A stretch of DNA of 64,000 nt, from assembly GCF_004341245.1 (NCBI RefSeq), contig NZ_SLWY01000002.1, positions 62,001-126,000 on the forward strand, given 5' to 3'. The notes beneath the pieces were generated by a model. The model did not search any database. It was given only the letters and a program-made list of their open reading frames with translations, and was not told where the DNA came from. Both the position numbers and the translations under genes were made by a program. Positions 34,844 to 46,071 of this stretch are shown piece by piece. Positions within the stretch are counted from its first letter, which is position 1; every line of letters starts with the position of its first letter. Origin of the DNA: Plasticicumulans lactativorans (GTDB lineage: Bacteria; Pseudomonadota; Gammaproteobacteria; Competibacterales; Competibacteraceae).

Positions 34844-35692
34844 ATGAAGCGAACGCTGCTGTGGGGCGCGCTGTGCGCGCTCGCCGTCACCAGCGCGTGG
34901 GGCGCCGATCTCGCGCAGGTGCGCGAGAAGGGCGTGCTGCGCGTCGCCGTCTACAAGGACTTCCCACCGTACTCCTACGCCGAGAACGGCCGCTACACCG
35001 GCCTCGACGTGGAGCTCGCCCGCGCCCTCGCCGAACGCCTCGGCGTGGCGCTGGCGCTCGAGCCGATCACCGCCTCGGACGAATCGGTGCAGGACGACCT
35101 GCGCAACGGCGTGTGGAAGGGGCATTACCTCGGCTGGGGCGGCGCCGACGTGATGCTGCACGTGCCGGTCGACCCGGCGCTGCAGGCCGAGGTGCGCCAG
35201 GTCGCGCTGTTCGGGCCGTATTACCGCGAGCACCTGGCGGTGGCGCGACGCACCGATGCGCTGCCGACGCTCGACTCGCTCGACGCCTTCCGCCACACCC
35301 GCGTCGGCGTCGAGTTCCGCACCCTCGGCGACCAGTTGCTGCTGAGCGCGGCCGGCGGCGCCTACATCCCGCAGGTGGTGCACTTTCGCAGCGCGACGCA
35401 GGCCTGCGCGGCCTTCCGCGCCGGCGAGGTGCCGGCGCTGCTGGCGCAGCGCGGCGAGGTCGAGCAGTGCGTCGGCACGGCGCGCGACGGCATCGCGGTG
35501 GCGCCGCTGCCGGCGGCGCAGGCCGAGCGCCTGGGCTGGGACGTCGGCATGGCGGTGAAGGCCGACGACGAGGCGCTGCGCGGTGCGCTCGCCGAGGCAC
35601 TGGCCGGGCTGCGCCGCGACGGCACGCTGGCGGCCGTGCTGGCGCGCTACCACCTCGGCGCCGAACTCATCGCGAGCGCGGGCGGGGGCTGA
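34844..35692 (+). CDS. Quinoprotein-associated periplasmic binding protein (MoxJ/XoxJ-like)
   Basis: 282 residues with a Sec signal (LLWGALCALAVTSAWG). SBP family 3 fold: LRVAVYKDFPPYSYAENGRYTGLDVELARALAERL at the N terminus (mature residues about 10-45). The insertion WKGHYLGWGGADVMLHVPVD near residues 88-108 is typical of the MoxJ-like group tied to quinoprotein dehydrogenases. XoxJ-type proteins are thought to bind and activate the dehydrogenase rather than carry solutes. GGGAG precedes the ATG. Confidence 0.87.
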   Translation: MKRTLLWGALCALAVTSAWGADLAQVREKGVLRVAVYKDFPPYSYAENGRYTGLDVELARALAERLGVALALEPITASDESVQDDLRNGVWKGHYLGWGGADVMLHVPVDPALQAEVRQVALFGPYYREHLAVARRTDALPTLDSLDAFRHTRVGVEFRTLGDQLLLSAAGGAYIPQVVHFRSATQACAAFRAGEVPALLAQRGEVEQCVGTARDGIAVAPLPAAQAERLGWDVGMAVKADDEALRGALAEALAGLRRDGTLAAVLARYHLGAELIASAGGG

Positions 35693-35694
35693 GG

Positions 35695-36447
35695 GTGCGC
35701 GCGCCGCGCGGCGTCCTCGCCGCGGCCCTGCTGCTGCCGGCGACGCTTGCGTGCGCCGCGCCGGCGCCTGACCCGCTGCGCTCGACGCAGTGGCCGGCGA
35801 TGCAGCACGCGCTGCTGCACGACGAGCCGGTGGTGTTCGACGCCCGCGTCGAGGTGCTGCTGCCGCCGGGCGCCGAGGACTCGCTGCAGGTGCCGGTGGC
35901 GGCGCGCTGGCCGGCGCTCGCCGACGTGCGGCGCGTGCTCGCCTTCGTCGACTTCAACCCGATCCCGCGCGTGCTCGAATACCGGCCGCACCGCGCCGGG
36001 CCGTTCCTCGGCTTTCGCGTGCGCGTGCAGCAGGCGACGCCGATCCGCGTCGCGGTGCAGACCGGCGACGGCGTCTGGCACGTCGGCGGCGCCTGGGTCG
36101 ACGCCGCCGGCGGCGGCTGCACGCTGCCGCCGGCGCACCGCGCGACGCTGGCCGACGCCGACCTCGGCCGCGTCGAGGCGCGGCGCTGGCCGCTGCACGA
36201 CGGCGGCCAGCGGCTGAAGCTGCGCATCGAGCACCCCAACGACACCGGCCTGGTCGCCGGCATCCCGGCGTTCTTCGTCGAGCGCCTGAGCGTCTACGAC
36301 GAAGCCGGCGCCGAACTCGCCGTGCTCGACACCTTCGAGCCGCTCGCCGAGAACCCGGTGTTGACGCTCGAACCCGCCGCCGCCGGGCCGCTGGTCGTGC
36401 GCGGCCGCGACAACGCCGGCAACGCGATCGCCGCGAGGGTCGACTGA
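35695..36447 (+). CDS. Quinoprotein-associated SoxYZ-like carrier protein
   Basis: 250 residues from a GTG 2 bp after the preceding stop. Signal peptide VLAAALLLPATLACA. The N-terminal half resembles SoxY, ending in GGGCTLPP near residues 140-147, where the Cys would be the swinging-arm thiol. The C-terminal half resembles SoxZ (RIEHPNDTGLVAGIPAFF). In known fused SoxYZ-like proteins of quinoprotein loci the role is unproven; a sulfur-carrier or redox relay function is assumed by analogy. It overlaps the next gene by one base. Confidence 0.83.
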   Translation: MRAPRGVLAAALLLPATLACAAPAPDPLRSTQWPAMQHALLHDEPVVFDARVEVLLPPGAEDSLQVPVAARWPALADVRRVLAFVDFNPIPRVLEYRPHRAGPFLGFRVRVQQATPIRVAVQTGDGVWHVGGAWVDAAGGGCTLPPAHRATLADADLGRVEARRWPLHDGGQRLKLRIEHPNDTGLVAGIPAFFVERLSVYDEAGAELAVLDTFEPLAENPVLTLEPAAAGPLVVRGRDNAGNAIAARVD

Positions 36448-37400
36448 TGTCCGTGTGGCGTGCCTGCGTCTTCGCGCTGCTGCTGCCGGCGTGCGCCGCG
36501 GCCGCGCACGGTGCCGACTTCGACTACCGCCTGCAGCCGCGCGCGCTGACCACCGACACCTGGGTGGTGGAGGGCGCGACCGCGGATTTTTCGCCCGCCA
36601 ACGGCGGCGACATCGCCAACAGCGCCTTCATCGTCACCGGCGCCGGCGTGGTGGTGATCGACACCGGGCCGTCGCGCGCCTACGGCGAGCAGTTGCGCGC
36701 GGCGATCGCGCGCATCACCGCGGAGCCGGTGGTGGCGGTCTACAACACCCACCACCACCCCGACCACATGCTCGGCAACCAGGCCTTCGCCGACGTGCCG
36801 GTGTACGCGCTTCCCGGCACCCGTGCCGCCGCCGACGAGGTCGGCGCGACGCTGGCGGGCAACCTCTACCGGCTGGTCGGCACGGCGATGCGCGGTACCG
36901 AAGCCTACCCGCCGAGCGCGAGCGTCGCCGCCGGCGAGAGCGTGCTCGGCCGCCACCGCCTGCGCCTGCTCGCGCTGCGCGGCCACACCGCGGCCGACCT
37001 CGCGCTGTTCGACGTCGACACCGGCACGCTGTTCACCGGGCTCGTGTTCAACCGCCGCACCCCGGCCACGCCCGACGCCGACCCGGCGGCCTGGCGCGCG
37101 AGCCTGCTCGAACTGCAGGCGCTCGCGCCGCGCTGGCTGGTGCCGGCGGCCGGGCCGCCGGTGGCGGACGCGCAGGCGCAGGCGGTGCTCGCGCACGATC
37201 TCGACTACCTCGACTGGCTGGTCGGGCACTTCGAGGCCGCCGCGGCACGCGGCGCCGACATGGCCGAACTGCTCGACGCCCCGCTGCCCGAGCGCTTCGC
37301 CGACCTCGCGCTGCTGCGCGCCGAGTACCGGCGCTCGGTCAGCCACCTCTACCCGCGCATCGAGCGCGCCGCGCTGGCGCGCACGCGCGCCCCGGAGTGA
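36447..37400 (+). CDS. Quinoprotein relay system zinc metallohydrolase (SoxH-related)
   Basis: 317 residues, with a Sec signal (VFALLLPACAAAAHG). Metallo-β-lactamase fold with the zinc motif YNTHHHPDHMLGN (H-x-H-x-D-H) near residues 95-107, a later His in LRGHTAADLALFD and Asp in FTGLVF-type strand. Related proteins (SoxH group) sit beside SoxYZ-like carriers in PQQ dehydrogenase loci and probably process the carrier's sulfur adduct. One-base overlaps on both sides indicate tight co-translation. Confidence 0.86.
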   Translation: MSVWRACVFALLLPACAAAAHGADFDYRLQPRALTTDTWVVEGATADFSPANGGDIANSAFIVTGAGVVVIDTGPSRAYGEQLRAAIARITAEPVVAVYNTHHHPDHMLGNQAFADVPVYALPGTRAAADEVGATLAGNLYRLVGTAMRGTEAYPPSASVAAGESVLGRHRLRLLALRGHTAADLALFDVDTGTLFTGLVFNRRTPATPDADPAAWRASLLELQALAPRWLVPAAGPPVADAQAQAVLAHDLDYLDWLVGHFEAAAARGADMAELLDAPLPERFADLALLRAEYRRSVSHLYPRIERAALARTRAPE

Positions 37401-37978
37401 TGCCCATGCCGCGTGCCTCCGCCGCCCTGCTGTTCGCCGCCTGCGCCGCCGCGTTCGCGCAGACCCCGCCCGGCCCGGTCGAGCTCGCCCCCGGCACGAT
37501 GAGTGCCGACGGCTACCGCCTGCCGCCGTACCGCGCGGCGACGCCGGCGCGCCATCCCGAGGCGGTCACCGTGGATGCCGCCGAACTGCGCGAGCTGCTC
37601 GCGCAGGGCGCCGTGCTGGCGCTCGACGTGATGGCCACGGTGCAGCGCCCACCCACCGGCGAGCTCGCCGCGGCGTTCATCCCGAGCGCGCCGCGCGAGC
37701 ACATCCCCGGCTCGTACTGGCTGCCGAACGTCGGCTTCGAGACCCTCGCGCCCGCCGTCGAGGCCTACCTGCGTGCCACGCTCGCGCGCCTCAGCGGCGG
37801 GCGGCCCGACCGCGGCCTGGCGTTCTACTGCATCCAGGACTGCTGGGCCTCGTGGAACGCCGCGCGGCGCGCCGCGCGCCTCGGCTACACGCAGGTGTAC
37901 TGGTTCCCCGGCGGCACCGAAGGCTGGGTTGCCGCCGGCGGGGCGCTGGTGCCGGCGACGCCGGAGCCGCTGCCGTGA
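37400..37978 (+). CDS. PQQ-locus CxxxCW rhodanese-like protein
   Basis: 192 residues with a Sec signal (SAALLFAACAAAFAQ). Rhodanese-like fold: VLALDVMATVQRPPTGEL and IPGSYWLPNVGF, then FYCIQDCWASWNAARRA near residues 140-156, where rhodaneses have their active-site loop. The C-x3-C-W motif is the hallmark of the protein group linked to PQQ-dependent catabolism. It likely handles a sulfur or disulfide group in the periplasm along with the SoxYZ-like carrier; the substrate is unknown. Confidence 0.86.
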   Translation: MPMPRASAALLFAACAAAFAQTPPGPVELAPGTMSADGYRLPPYRAATPARHPEAVTVDAAELRELLAQGAVLALDVMATVQRPPTGELAAAFIPSAPREHIPGSYWLPNVGFETLAPAVEAYLRATLARLSGGRPDRGLAFYCIQDCWASWNAARRAARLGYTQVYWFPGGTEGWVAAGGALVPATPEPLP

Positions 37979-38955
37979 GCCCGCGGCGCCTGCTGGCCTG
38001 GCTCGCGCTGTGGCTGGTCGCGCTGGCCGTCCCGCCCGCCGGCGCCGCCGAGGGGCTGCGCGTGGGGGTGATGCAGTCGGGCACGGTGCACTGGGAGCTC
38101 GCGGCGATGGCCGCGCTCGGCACGGCGGCGCGCGAGGGCGTGCAGGTCGAGGTGGTGCCCTACGCGAGCAAGGAGGCGACCCGCATCGCGCTCGCCGGCG
38201 GCGCGGTCGACCTCATCGTCGACGACTGGCTGTGGGTGTCGCGCAGCCGCGACGAGGGCCGCGGCTACGCCTTCGTCACCCATTCGCTGGCGAGCGGCGC
38301 GCTGTACGTGCGCCCCGACAGCAGCATCGCCACGCTCGCCGACCTCGCCGGGCGGCGCCTGGGGGTGGCGGGCGGCGCGCTCGACAAGAACTGGCTGCTG
38401 CTGCGCGCCGCGGCACGGCGCAGCCTCGGCGCCGATCTCGCCACGCTCGCCGAGCCGGCCTACGCCGCGCCGCCGCTGCTGAACGCGCTGCTGCTGCGCG
38501 GCGAGCTGCCGGCGGTGCTGAACTACTGGCACTACGGCGTGCGCCTGGAGGCCGCCGGCATGCGCCGGCTCACCGACGTGCGCGCCGCGCTCGCCACGCT
38601 CGGCGCGCCGCCCGAGCTGCCGCTGATCGGCTGGGTGTTCGACGCCGCCCGCGCCGAGGCGCGGCGCGAGGTCTTCACCGCCTTCCTGCGCGCGGTGCGT
38701 GCGACCAAGACCGTGCTGCGCGACGACGATGCCGCCTGGGAGGCGCTGCGCCCGCTGCTGGGCGCGGCCGACGCGGCCGAGTTCCGCGCGCTGCGCGACG
38801 GCTACCGCGAGGCCATTCCGGCGCACGTCGGCCCGGCCGACGGCGAGCGCGCCGCGGCGCTGTTCGGCGTGCTCGCGGGGGAGGGCGGCGAGGCCCTGGT
38901 CGGGCACGCCACGCGTCTCGCCGACGGCACCTTCTGGGCCGGATACCGCGACTGA
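37975..38955 (+). CDS. ABC transporter substrate-binding protein (SsuA/NMT1 type)
   Basis: 326 residues from a GTG overlapping the previous stop by 4 bp. Sec signal LLAWLALWLVALAVPPAGA. Typical SsuA/TauA-type pattern: GLRVGVMQSGTVHWELAAMA, then VDLIVDDWLWVSRSRDEG and the interlobe LADLAGRRLGVAGGALDKNW. It is the periplasmic component of the transporter whose permease and ATPase follow at once. Ligand unknown; placement suggests something needed by the quinoprotein system, such as a metal chelate or cofactor. Confidence 0.85.
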   Translation: MSPRRLLAWLALWLVALAVPPAGAAEGLRVGVMQSGTVHWELAAMAALGTAAREGVQVEVVPYASKEATRIALAGGAVDLIVDDWLWVSRSRDEGRGYAFVTHSLASGALYVRPDSSIATLADLAGRRLGVAGGALDKNWLLLRAAARRSLGADLATLAEPAYAAPPLLNALLLRGELPAVLNYWHYGVRLEAAGMRRLTDVRAALATLGAPPELPLIGWVFDAARAEARREVFTAFLRAVRATKTVLRDDDAAWEALRPLLGAADAAEFRALRDGYREAIPAHVGPADGERAAALFGVLAGEGGEALVGHATRLADGTFWAGYRD

Positions 38956-39710
38956 TGCCGCCCGTGGCTGCCATCGACCGCGCGCTGCGCCCGCTGTCGC
39001 TGCTCGCGCTGCTGCTGCTCTGGCAGCTCGCCGCCAGCGCCGCGCCGGCGGCGACGCTGCCACCGCCGCTCGCGGTGGGCGCGCGGCTGTGGGTCTACAC
39101 CGCCAGCGGCGAGCTGCCGTACCACCTCGGCGTCACCCTCGCGCGCGTGGCGGCGAGCTTCGCGCTGGCGCTCACGCTCGGCACCGCGCTCGGCATCGCG
39201 CTCGGCGCCTGGCCGCGGCTCGACCGCTGCTGCGATGCCTGGCTGGTGGTGGGGCTGAACATCCCGGCGCTGGTGACGGTGATCCTCTGCTACCTGTGGT
39301 TCGGCCTGAACGACGTGGCGGCGGTGCTGGCGGTGGCGCTCAACAAGATCCCGACCGTGGTGGTGACGGTGCGCGAGGGCGCGCGCGCGGCCGACCGCGC
39401 GCTGCTCGACATGGCACGCGCGTTCCGCCTGCCGCGGCTGCGCACGTTCGCCCGCGTCTACCTGCCGCAGCTCTACCCCTACGTGTTCGCCGCCGCCCGC
39501 GGCGGCCTCGCACTGATCTGGAAGATCGTGCTGGTGGTGGAACTGCTCGGGCGCTCCAGCGGCGTCGGCTACCAGCTGAGCCTGCTGTTCCAGCTCTTCG
39601 ACATCGCCGGCATCCTCGCCTACACGCTCGCCTTCGCTGGCGTGGTGCTGGTGGTGGAGGGCGCGCTGCTGCGCCCGCTCGAGCGCCGCCTGCTGGGGTG
39701 GCGGCGGTGA
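38955..39710 (+). CDS. ABC transporter permease (SsuC type)
   Basis: 251 residues with about six membrane helices. The coupling-helix segment is EGARAADRALLDMARAFRLP, the classic EAA-like loop, near residues 138-157, followed by FARVYLPQLYPYVFAAAR. It overlaps the binding protein by one base and the ATPase by four. Forms the membrane channel of the SsuA/B/C-like importer. Confidence 0.87.
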   Translation: MPPVAAIDRALRPLSLLALLLLWQLAASAAPAATLPPPLAVGARLWVYTASGELPYHLGVTLARVAASFALALTLGTALGIALGAWPRLDRCCDAWLVVGLNIPALVTVILCYLWFGLNDVAAVLAVALNKIPTVVVTVREGARAADRALLDMARAFRLPRLRTFARVYLPQLYPYVFAAARGGLALIWKIVLVVELLGRSSGVGYQLSLLFQLFDIAGILAYTLAFAGVVLVVEGALLRPLERRLLGWRR

Positions 39711-40427
39711 GCGGCGCCGCACTCGCGCTCGAGGTGCGCGCCAAGCGCTGGCCGGGGGCAACGCAGCCGCTGCTCGCCGGGCTCAGGCTCGCGGTCGTGC
39801 CCGGCGAGTTCGTCGCGCTGGTCGGCCCGTCGGGCAGCGGCAAGTCGACGCTGCTCGGCCTCGCCGCCGGGCTCGACACCGACTTCGACGGGCGCATCGA
39901 ACGCCCGCCCGGCGCGCCCGGCGTGGTGTTCCAGGAGCCGCGGCTGCTGCCGTGGCTGTCGGCGCTCGACAACGTGCGCCTGGTGCTGCACGGTGCCGAC
40001 GACGAGCGGCGCGCGCGCGACTGGCTCGCGGCGATGGGGCTCGGCGAGGCGCTCGGGCGCCGCCCCGGCGAGCTGTCGGGCGGCATGCAGCGGCGCGTGG
40101 CGCTGGCGCGCGCCTTCGCCATCGCGCCGCGCTGGCTGCTGCTCGACGAACCCTTCGTGTCGCTCGACGCGCCGGTGGCGGCGGGCCTGCGCGCGCTGCT
40201 GCTCGAACACTGGCAGGCGACGCGCGCGCTGGTGCTGCTGGTCACCCACGCGCTCGACGAGGCGCTCGCGCTCGCCGACCGCGTGGTGTTCCTCGGCGGG
40301 CGCCCGGCGCGGGTGCTGCTCGACCACCGCGTCGGGCTGCCGCGCCCGCGTGCGCCGGCCGCGGTCGCGCGCCACGCCGCCGACCTGCTCGCGGCCCACC
40401 CCGGGCTGCTCACCGGGAGCCTCGACC

Positions 40428-40435
<8 letters not shown>
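39707..40435 (+). CDS. ABC transporter ATP-binding protein (SsuB type)
   Basis: 242 residues. Walker A GPSGSGKST near residue 42, Q-loop VVFQEPRLLPWLSALDNV, signature LSGGMQRRVALARAF, Walker B RWLLLDEPFVSLD, and the His switch VTHALDEALALADRVV. The Q-loop wording is that of nitrate/sulfonate/taurine importers. GTG start overlapping the permease stop. Confidence 0.88.
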
Positions 40436-41174
<739 letters not shown>

Positions 41175-41187
41175 CAGGAGATGCCCG

Positions 41188-42165
41188 ATGCCGACCCGCC
41201 TCTTCGCCGTCCTCGCCGTGCTGTCCGCGCTCGCCGCCGCACCCGCGCTCGCGAAGGACACCGGCTACGTGTTCATCAGCAGCGAGAAGGACCACGCCGT
41301 CACCGTGCTCGACGGCCGCACGTTCGACGTGGTCAAGGTGATCAGGACCGGCAAGCGCCCGCGCGACATGAAGTTCGACGCCGGGCACCGGCGCCTCTTC
41401 GTCGCCTGTGGCGATGCCGGCCGGGTCGACGTGATCGACGTCGCGCGGCTCGAGGTGGTCGAGCGCGTGCCGGTCGGCGAGGACCCGGAGATGTTCGACC
41501 TCAGCCCCGACGGGCGCACGCTGTACGTCTCCAACGAGGAGGACGCCGCGCTCGGCGTGATCGACCTCGCCAGCGGCAGGCGCGTGCGCGAGGTCAAGGT
41601 CGGTGCCGAGCCCGAGGGGGTGCTGGCGGCGAGCGACGGGCGCACCGTGTACGTGAGCTCGGAGGTCGCCGGCATGGTGCACGCGGTCGACGTCGCCAGC
41701 GGCAAGGTGGTCGGCAACGTGGTGGTCGGCCAGCGCCCGCGCCGCTTCGCCGCCACCCCCGACGGGCGCGAGCTGTGGGTCACCAACGAGCTCGGCGGCA
41801 GCGTCAGCGTGATCGACACCGCGAGCTTCAAGGTGCTCGCCACGGTGAAGTTCGAGCCCAAGGGTTTCCGTGCCGACGACGTCACGCCGGTCGGCATCAC
41901 GATGACGCGCGACGGCCGCACCGCCTGGGTCGCGCTCGGCCGCGCCAACCACGTCGCCGCGGTCGACGTCGCCAGCCGCGCGGTGCAGGACTACGTGCTG
42001 GTCGGCAAGCGCGCCTGGGGGGTGGCGCTCGACCGCGCCGAGGCGCGGCTGTTCGTCGCCAACGGCCTCAGCGACGACGTCTCGGTGGTCGACACCGCGG
42101 CGCGGCGCGCGCTCAAGGCGCTGCGCGCCGGGCGCGTGCCGCACACCGTGGTGATCGACGACTGA
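41188..42165 (+). CDS. PQQ-associated periplasmic β-propeller (YVTN repeats)
   Basis: 325 residues with a Sec signal (LAVLSALAAAPALA). Seven-bladed propeller of YVTN-type repeats: GYVFISSEKDHAVTVLD, TLYVSNEEDAALGVIDL, TVYVSSEVAGMVHAVDV, ELWVTNELGGSVSVIDT, RLFVANGLSDDVSVVDT. A start at 41181 is in another frame. Proteins of this type always sit with the PedC-type ABC genes; a periplasmic docking or sensing role is assumed, with no known reaction. Confidence 0.86.
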   Translation: MPTRLFAVLAVLSALAAAPALAKDTGYVFISSEKDHAVTVLDGRTFDVVKVIRTGKRPRDMKFDAGHRRLFVACGDAGRVDVIDVARLEVVERVPVGEDPEMFDLSPDGRTLYVSNEEDAALGVIDLASGRRVREVKVGAEPEGVLAASDGRTVYVSSEVAGMVHAVDVASGKVVGNVVVGQRPRRFAATPDGRELWVTNELGGSVSVIDTASFKVLATVKFEPKGFRADDVTPVGITMTRDGRTAWVALGRANHVAAVDVASRAVQDYVLVGKRAWGVALDRAEARLFVANGLSDDVSVVDTAARRALKALRAGRVPHTVVIDD

Positions 42166-42223
42166 ACCCCGCCGCCGCCCGGCCGGCGGCGTTCCCTGCC
42201 CGACCGCCCCTGGGGTGACCGCC

Positions 42224-43399
42224 ATGTGCTTCGGATACCTGCGGCGGGCCGCGCTCGCCGGCCTGCTCTGCCTCGCCGCCACCGGCGCCGGGGCGCGCGA
42301 GCTGCTGATCGGCTACCTCGCGCTCGCCGACGATGCGCGCTACGACGCGCGCCAGCTCGAACACCGCTACCAGGGCCAGCCGGGCGGGCGGCCGCTCGCC
42401 GGTGCCGAGGTGGCGCTCGACGAGGCGGATTTCGGCGCGCAGGCGCAGGGGCTCGCGCTGCGCCTGGTGGCGGTCGAGGCCGATGCTGCCGACGGCCTCG
42501 CCGCCGCGCTCGACGCCCTGCGCGCGCAGGGCGCGCACTTCGTGCTGGTCGACCTGCCGGCGGCGCCGCTCGCCGCGCTCGCCGCCGCCACGCGCGGGCG
42601 CGACGTCACCCTGATCAACGTCAGCGCCGCCGCCGACGCGCTGCGCGGCGCGCAGTGCCAGGCGCACCTGCTGCACACGCTGCCATCGGAGGCGATGGCT
42701 GCCGACGCGCTCGCGCAGTACCTGGTGTCACGCAAATGGCGCAGGGTGCTGGCACTGGTCGGGCCGACGCCGGCCGACCGCGCGCGCATGGATGCCTTCG
42801 CCGCGGCGGCGAAGCGCTTCGGGCTCAAGCTCGCCGCCGAGCGCCCGTTCCGGCTGTCGAACGACCCGCGCGAGCGCGAGCTCGGCAACATCGCGCTGCT
42901 CAGCGCCGGCGAGGACTACGACGCGGTCTACGTCGCCGACAGCGACGGCGAGTTCGCCCGCGACGCGCAGTACCGCACGGTGCTGCCGCGGCCGGTGGTG
43001 GGCTCGGCCGGGCTGGTCGCCGAGGCCTGGCACTGGGCCTGGGAGCGCAACGGCGCGCCGCAGCTCGAAAGCCGCTTCCGCCGCCACGCGCAGCGGCCGA
43101 TGACCGGCACCGACTGGGCCGCCTGGGTGGCGGTCAAGGCGGTGGTGGAGGCGGCGTTGCGCGCGCCGGCCGACGCCGCGGCGATGGATGCCTGGCTGCG
43201 CGGCCCGGATGCGGTGATCGACGGCTTCAAGGGCGCGCGGCTGTCGTTCCGGCCGTGGGACGGGCAGCTGCGCCAGCCGGTGTTCCTCGCCCACGGCAAC
43301 GGCGTGGCCGCGGCGGCGCCGATCGACGGCTTCCTGCACCCGGTGAACGCGCTCGACACCCTCGGGCCGGACCGCCCCGAATCGGCGTGCCGGCCATGA
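42224..43399 (+). CDS. PQQ-associated ABC transporter substrate-binding protein (branched-chain type)
   Basis: 391 residues from the ATG at 42224 (GGTGA just upstream; a GTG at 42215 is possible). Sec signal AALAGLLCLAATGAGA. LivJ-like periplasmic fold: ELLIGYLALADDARY at the mature N terminus, LINVSAAADALRGAQC, and DYDAVYVADSDGEFARDAQ. A GTDWAAWVAVKAVVEAAL motif precedes the C terminus. An import-type binding protein in an operon with an export-type permease is typical of this conserved but unexplained set. Overlaps the permease by 4 bp. Confidence 0.86.
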   Translation: MCFGYLRRAALAGLLCLAATGAGARELLIGYLALADDARYDARQLEHRYQGQPGGRPLAGAEVALDEADFGAQAQGLALRLVAVEADAADGLAAALDALRAQGAHFVLVDLPAAPLAALAAATRGRDVTLINVSAAADALRGAQCQAHLLHTLPSEAMAADALAQYLVSRKWRRVLALVGPTPADRARMDAFAAAAKRFGLKLAAERPFRLSNDPRERELGNIALLSAGEDYDAVYVADSDGEFARDAQYRTVLPRPVVGSAGLVAEAWHWAWERNGAPQLESRFRRHAQRPMTGTDWAAWVAVKAVVEAALRAPADAAAMDAWLRGPDAVIDGFKGARLSFRPWDGQLRQPVFLAHGNGVAAAAPIDGFLHPVNALDTLGPDRPESACRP

Positions 43400-44202
43400 G
43401 CCCGGCGCACGCGCTGCGCGCGCTGCAGGCGGTCGCCGGGCGCGAGCTGGCGAAGTACCTGCGCCAGTACGGCCGGCTGCTGTCCTCGCTGGTGCGGCCG
43501 AGCCTGTGGCTGATCGTCTTCGCCGCCGGCTTCCAGAACGTCTTCGGCGTGGCGATCGTGCCGCCGTATGAGACCTACATCAGCTACCGCGAGTACATCG
43601 TGCCGGGGCTCGTCGGCATGGTGCTGCTGTTCAACGGCATGCAGAGCTCGCTGGCGATGGTCTACGACCGCGAGATGGGGATGATGCGGCTGCTGCTGAC
43701 CGCGCCGCTGCCGCGCGCCTGGCTGCTGTTCTGCAAGCTCGCGGCGGGCACGCTGCTGTCGGTGCTGCAGGCCTACGCCTTCCTCGCCATCGCCTGGCTG
43801 TTCGACGCCGGCATCCCGTTCGCCGGCTGGCTCACCGCCATGCCGGCGATCGTGCTCGGCGGCATGATGCTCGGCGCGCTCGGGCTGCTGCTGTCGGTGT
43901 ACGTGCGCCAGCTGGAGAACTTCGCCGGCACGATGAACTTCGTGATCTTCCCGATGTTCTTCGTCTCCTCGGCGCTGTACCCGCTGTGGAAGCTGCGCGA
44001 GTCCGGCGCCGAGGCGGTGTGGCAGCTCGCGCGCCTCAACCCCTTCACCCACGCCGTCGAGGCGATCCGCCACGCGCTCTACGGGCGTTTCGACGGCATC
44101 GCCTATGCGGTGGTCGGCGCGAGCCTGGTGGCGTTCTTCGCGCTCGCTGCGCGCGGCTACGACCCGCAGCGCGGCCTCGGCCGGCGCGCACCGCCGGCCT
44201 GA
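43396..44202 (+). CDS. ABC-2 type permease (PedC-like)
   Basis: 268 residues, six membrane helices of the ABC-2 family: WLIVFAAGFQNVFGVAIV near residue 38, then YIVPGLVGMVLLFNGMQSSL, MRLLLTAPLPRAWLLFCKL (coupling region) and MNFVIFPMFFVSSALYPLWKL. This matches PedC of Pseudomonas phenylethanol/alcohol oxidation. Works with the ATPase at 40428-41174. Last gene of the relay operon; a 258-bp gap follows. Confidence 0.88.
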   Translation: MSPAHALRALQAVAGRELAKYLRQYGRLLSSLVRPSLWLIVFAAGFQNVFGVAIVPPYETYISYREYIVPGLVGMVLLFNGMQSSLAMVYDREMGMMRLLLTAPLPRAWLLFCKLAAGTLLSVLQAYAFLAIAWLFDAGIPFAGWLTAMPAIVLGGMMLGALGLLLSVYVRQLENFAGTMNFVIFPMFFVSSALYPLWKLRESGAEAVWQLARLNPFTHAVEAIRHALYGRFDGIAYAVVGASLVAFFALAARGYDPQRGLGRRAPPA

Positions 44203-44336
44203 GCAGGCGCTGTCCCGGAACCGTGACAGGTGTCGCGCCCCGCTGCGCCGGGCAGGACGGCCGCGGGCCTCGGCGGCGGCGACAACCCCCCCGGCATACC
44301 CGGAAATGCCCGCGATCAGGTTTGTTGTTCATTAAA

Positions 44337-44355
44337 AATCAATGATTTATTGATT
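44337..44355. promoter_or_regulatory. Inverted repeat AATCAAT-N5-ATTGATT, possible IHF or activator site
   Basis: A perfect 7-bp inverted repeat touching the σ54-type element one base downstream. Bases 44337-44349 also fit the IHF consensus WATCAANNNNTTR exactly. IHF sites usually lie somewhat further up from σ54 promoters, so a dimeric regulator is an alternative. The surrounding 40 bp is strikingly A/T-rich. Confidence 0.45.
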
Positions 44356-44356
44356 A

Positions 44357-44371
44357 TGGCATCACTCTTGT
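44357..44371 (+). promoter_or_regulatory. σ54-type promoter of the aldehyde dehydrogenase gene
   Basis: TGGCATCACTCTTGT: GG and GT 10 bp apart (consensus GC at -12), otherwise like the alcohol dehydrogenase promoter. It lies 104 bp before the ATG. σ54/AcoR-type control of acetaldehyde dehydrogenase genes is known in Cupriavidus and pseudomonads. Confidence 0.6.
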
Positions 44372-44460
44372 TTGATACGGCCCAGCGCCATTCGCGAAGC
44401 CCCGTCCGCAACCGACGCGGGACGCGGCGCGCTGATCCATAAACCAGAGGAGATGTCGAG

Positions 44461-45981
<1,521 letters not shown>

Positions 45982-45996
45982 GGCCGTGCCAGCCGC

Positions 45997-46023
45997 GGCG
46001 GGCGGGCCGGTCCGCCGCCCGCC
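45997..46023 (+). terminator. GC hairpin after the aldehyde dehydrogenase gene
   Basis: Nine-bp arms GGCGGGCGG and CCGCCCGCC with a 9-nt loop, 16 bp after the stop codon. No T-tract; probably an mRNA 3'-end stabiliser or partial terminator before the DUF779 gene. Confidence 0.35.
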
Positions 46024-46071
46024 GGTACGCGGGCACACGCCTGCGTGCCGGCTCCACTTCCAGGAGGCGCC

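Noticed and set aside
41188-42165. β-propeller read as a second quinoprotein dehydrogenase
   Set aside because: YVTN-type repeats without tryptophan-docking motifs, vicinal cysteines or PQQ ligands.
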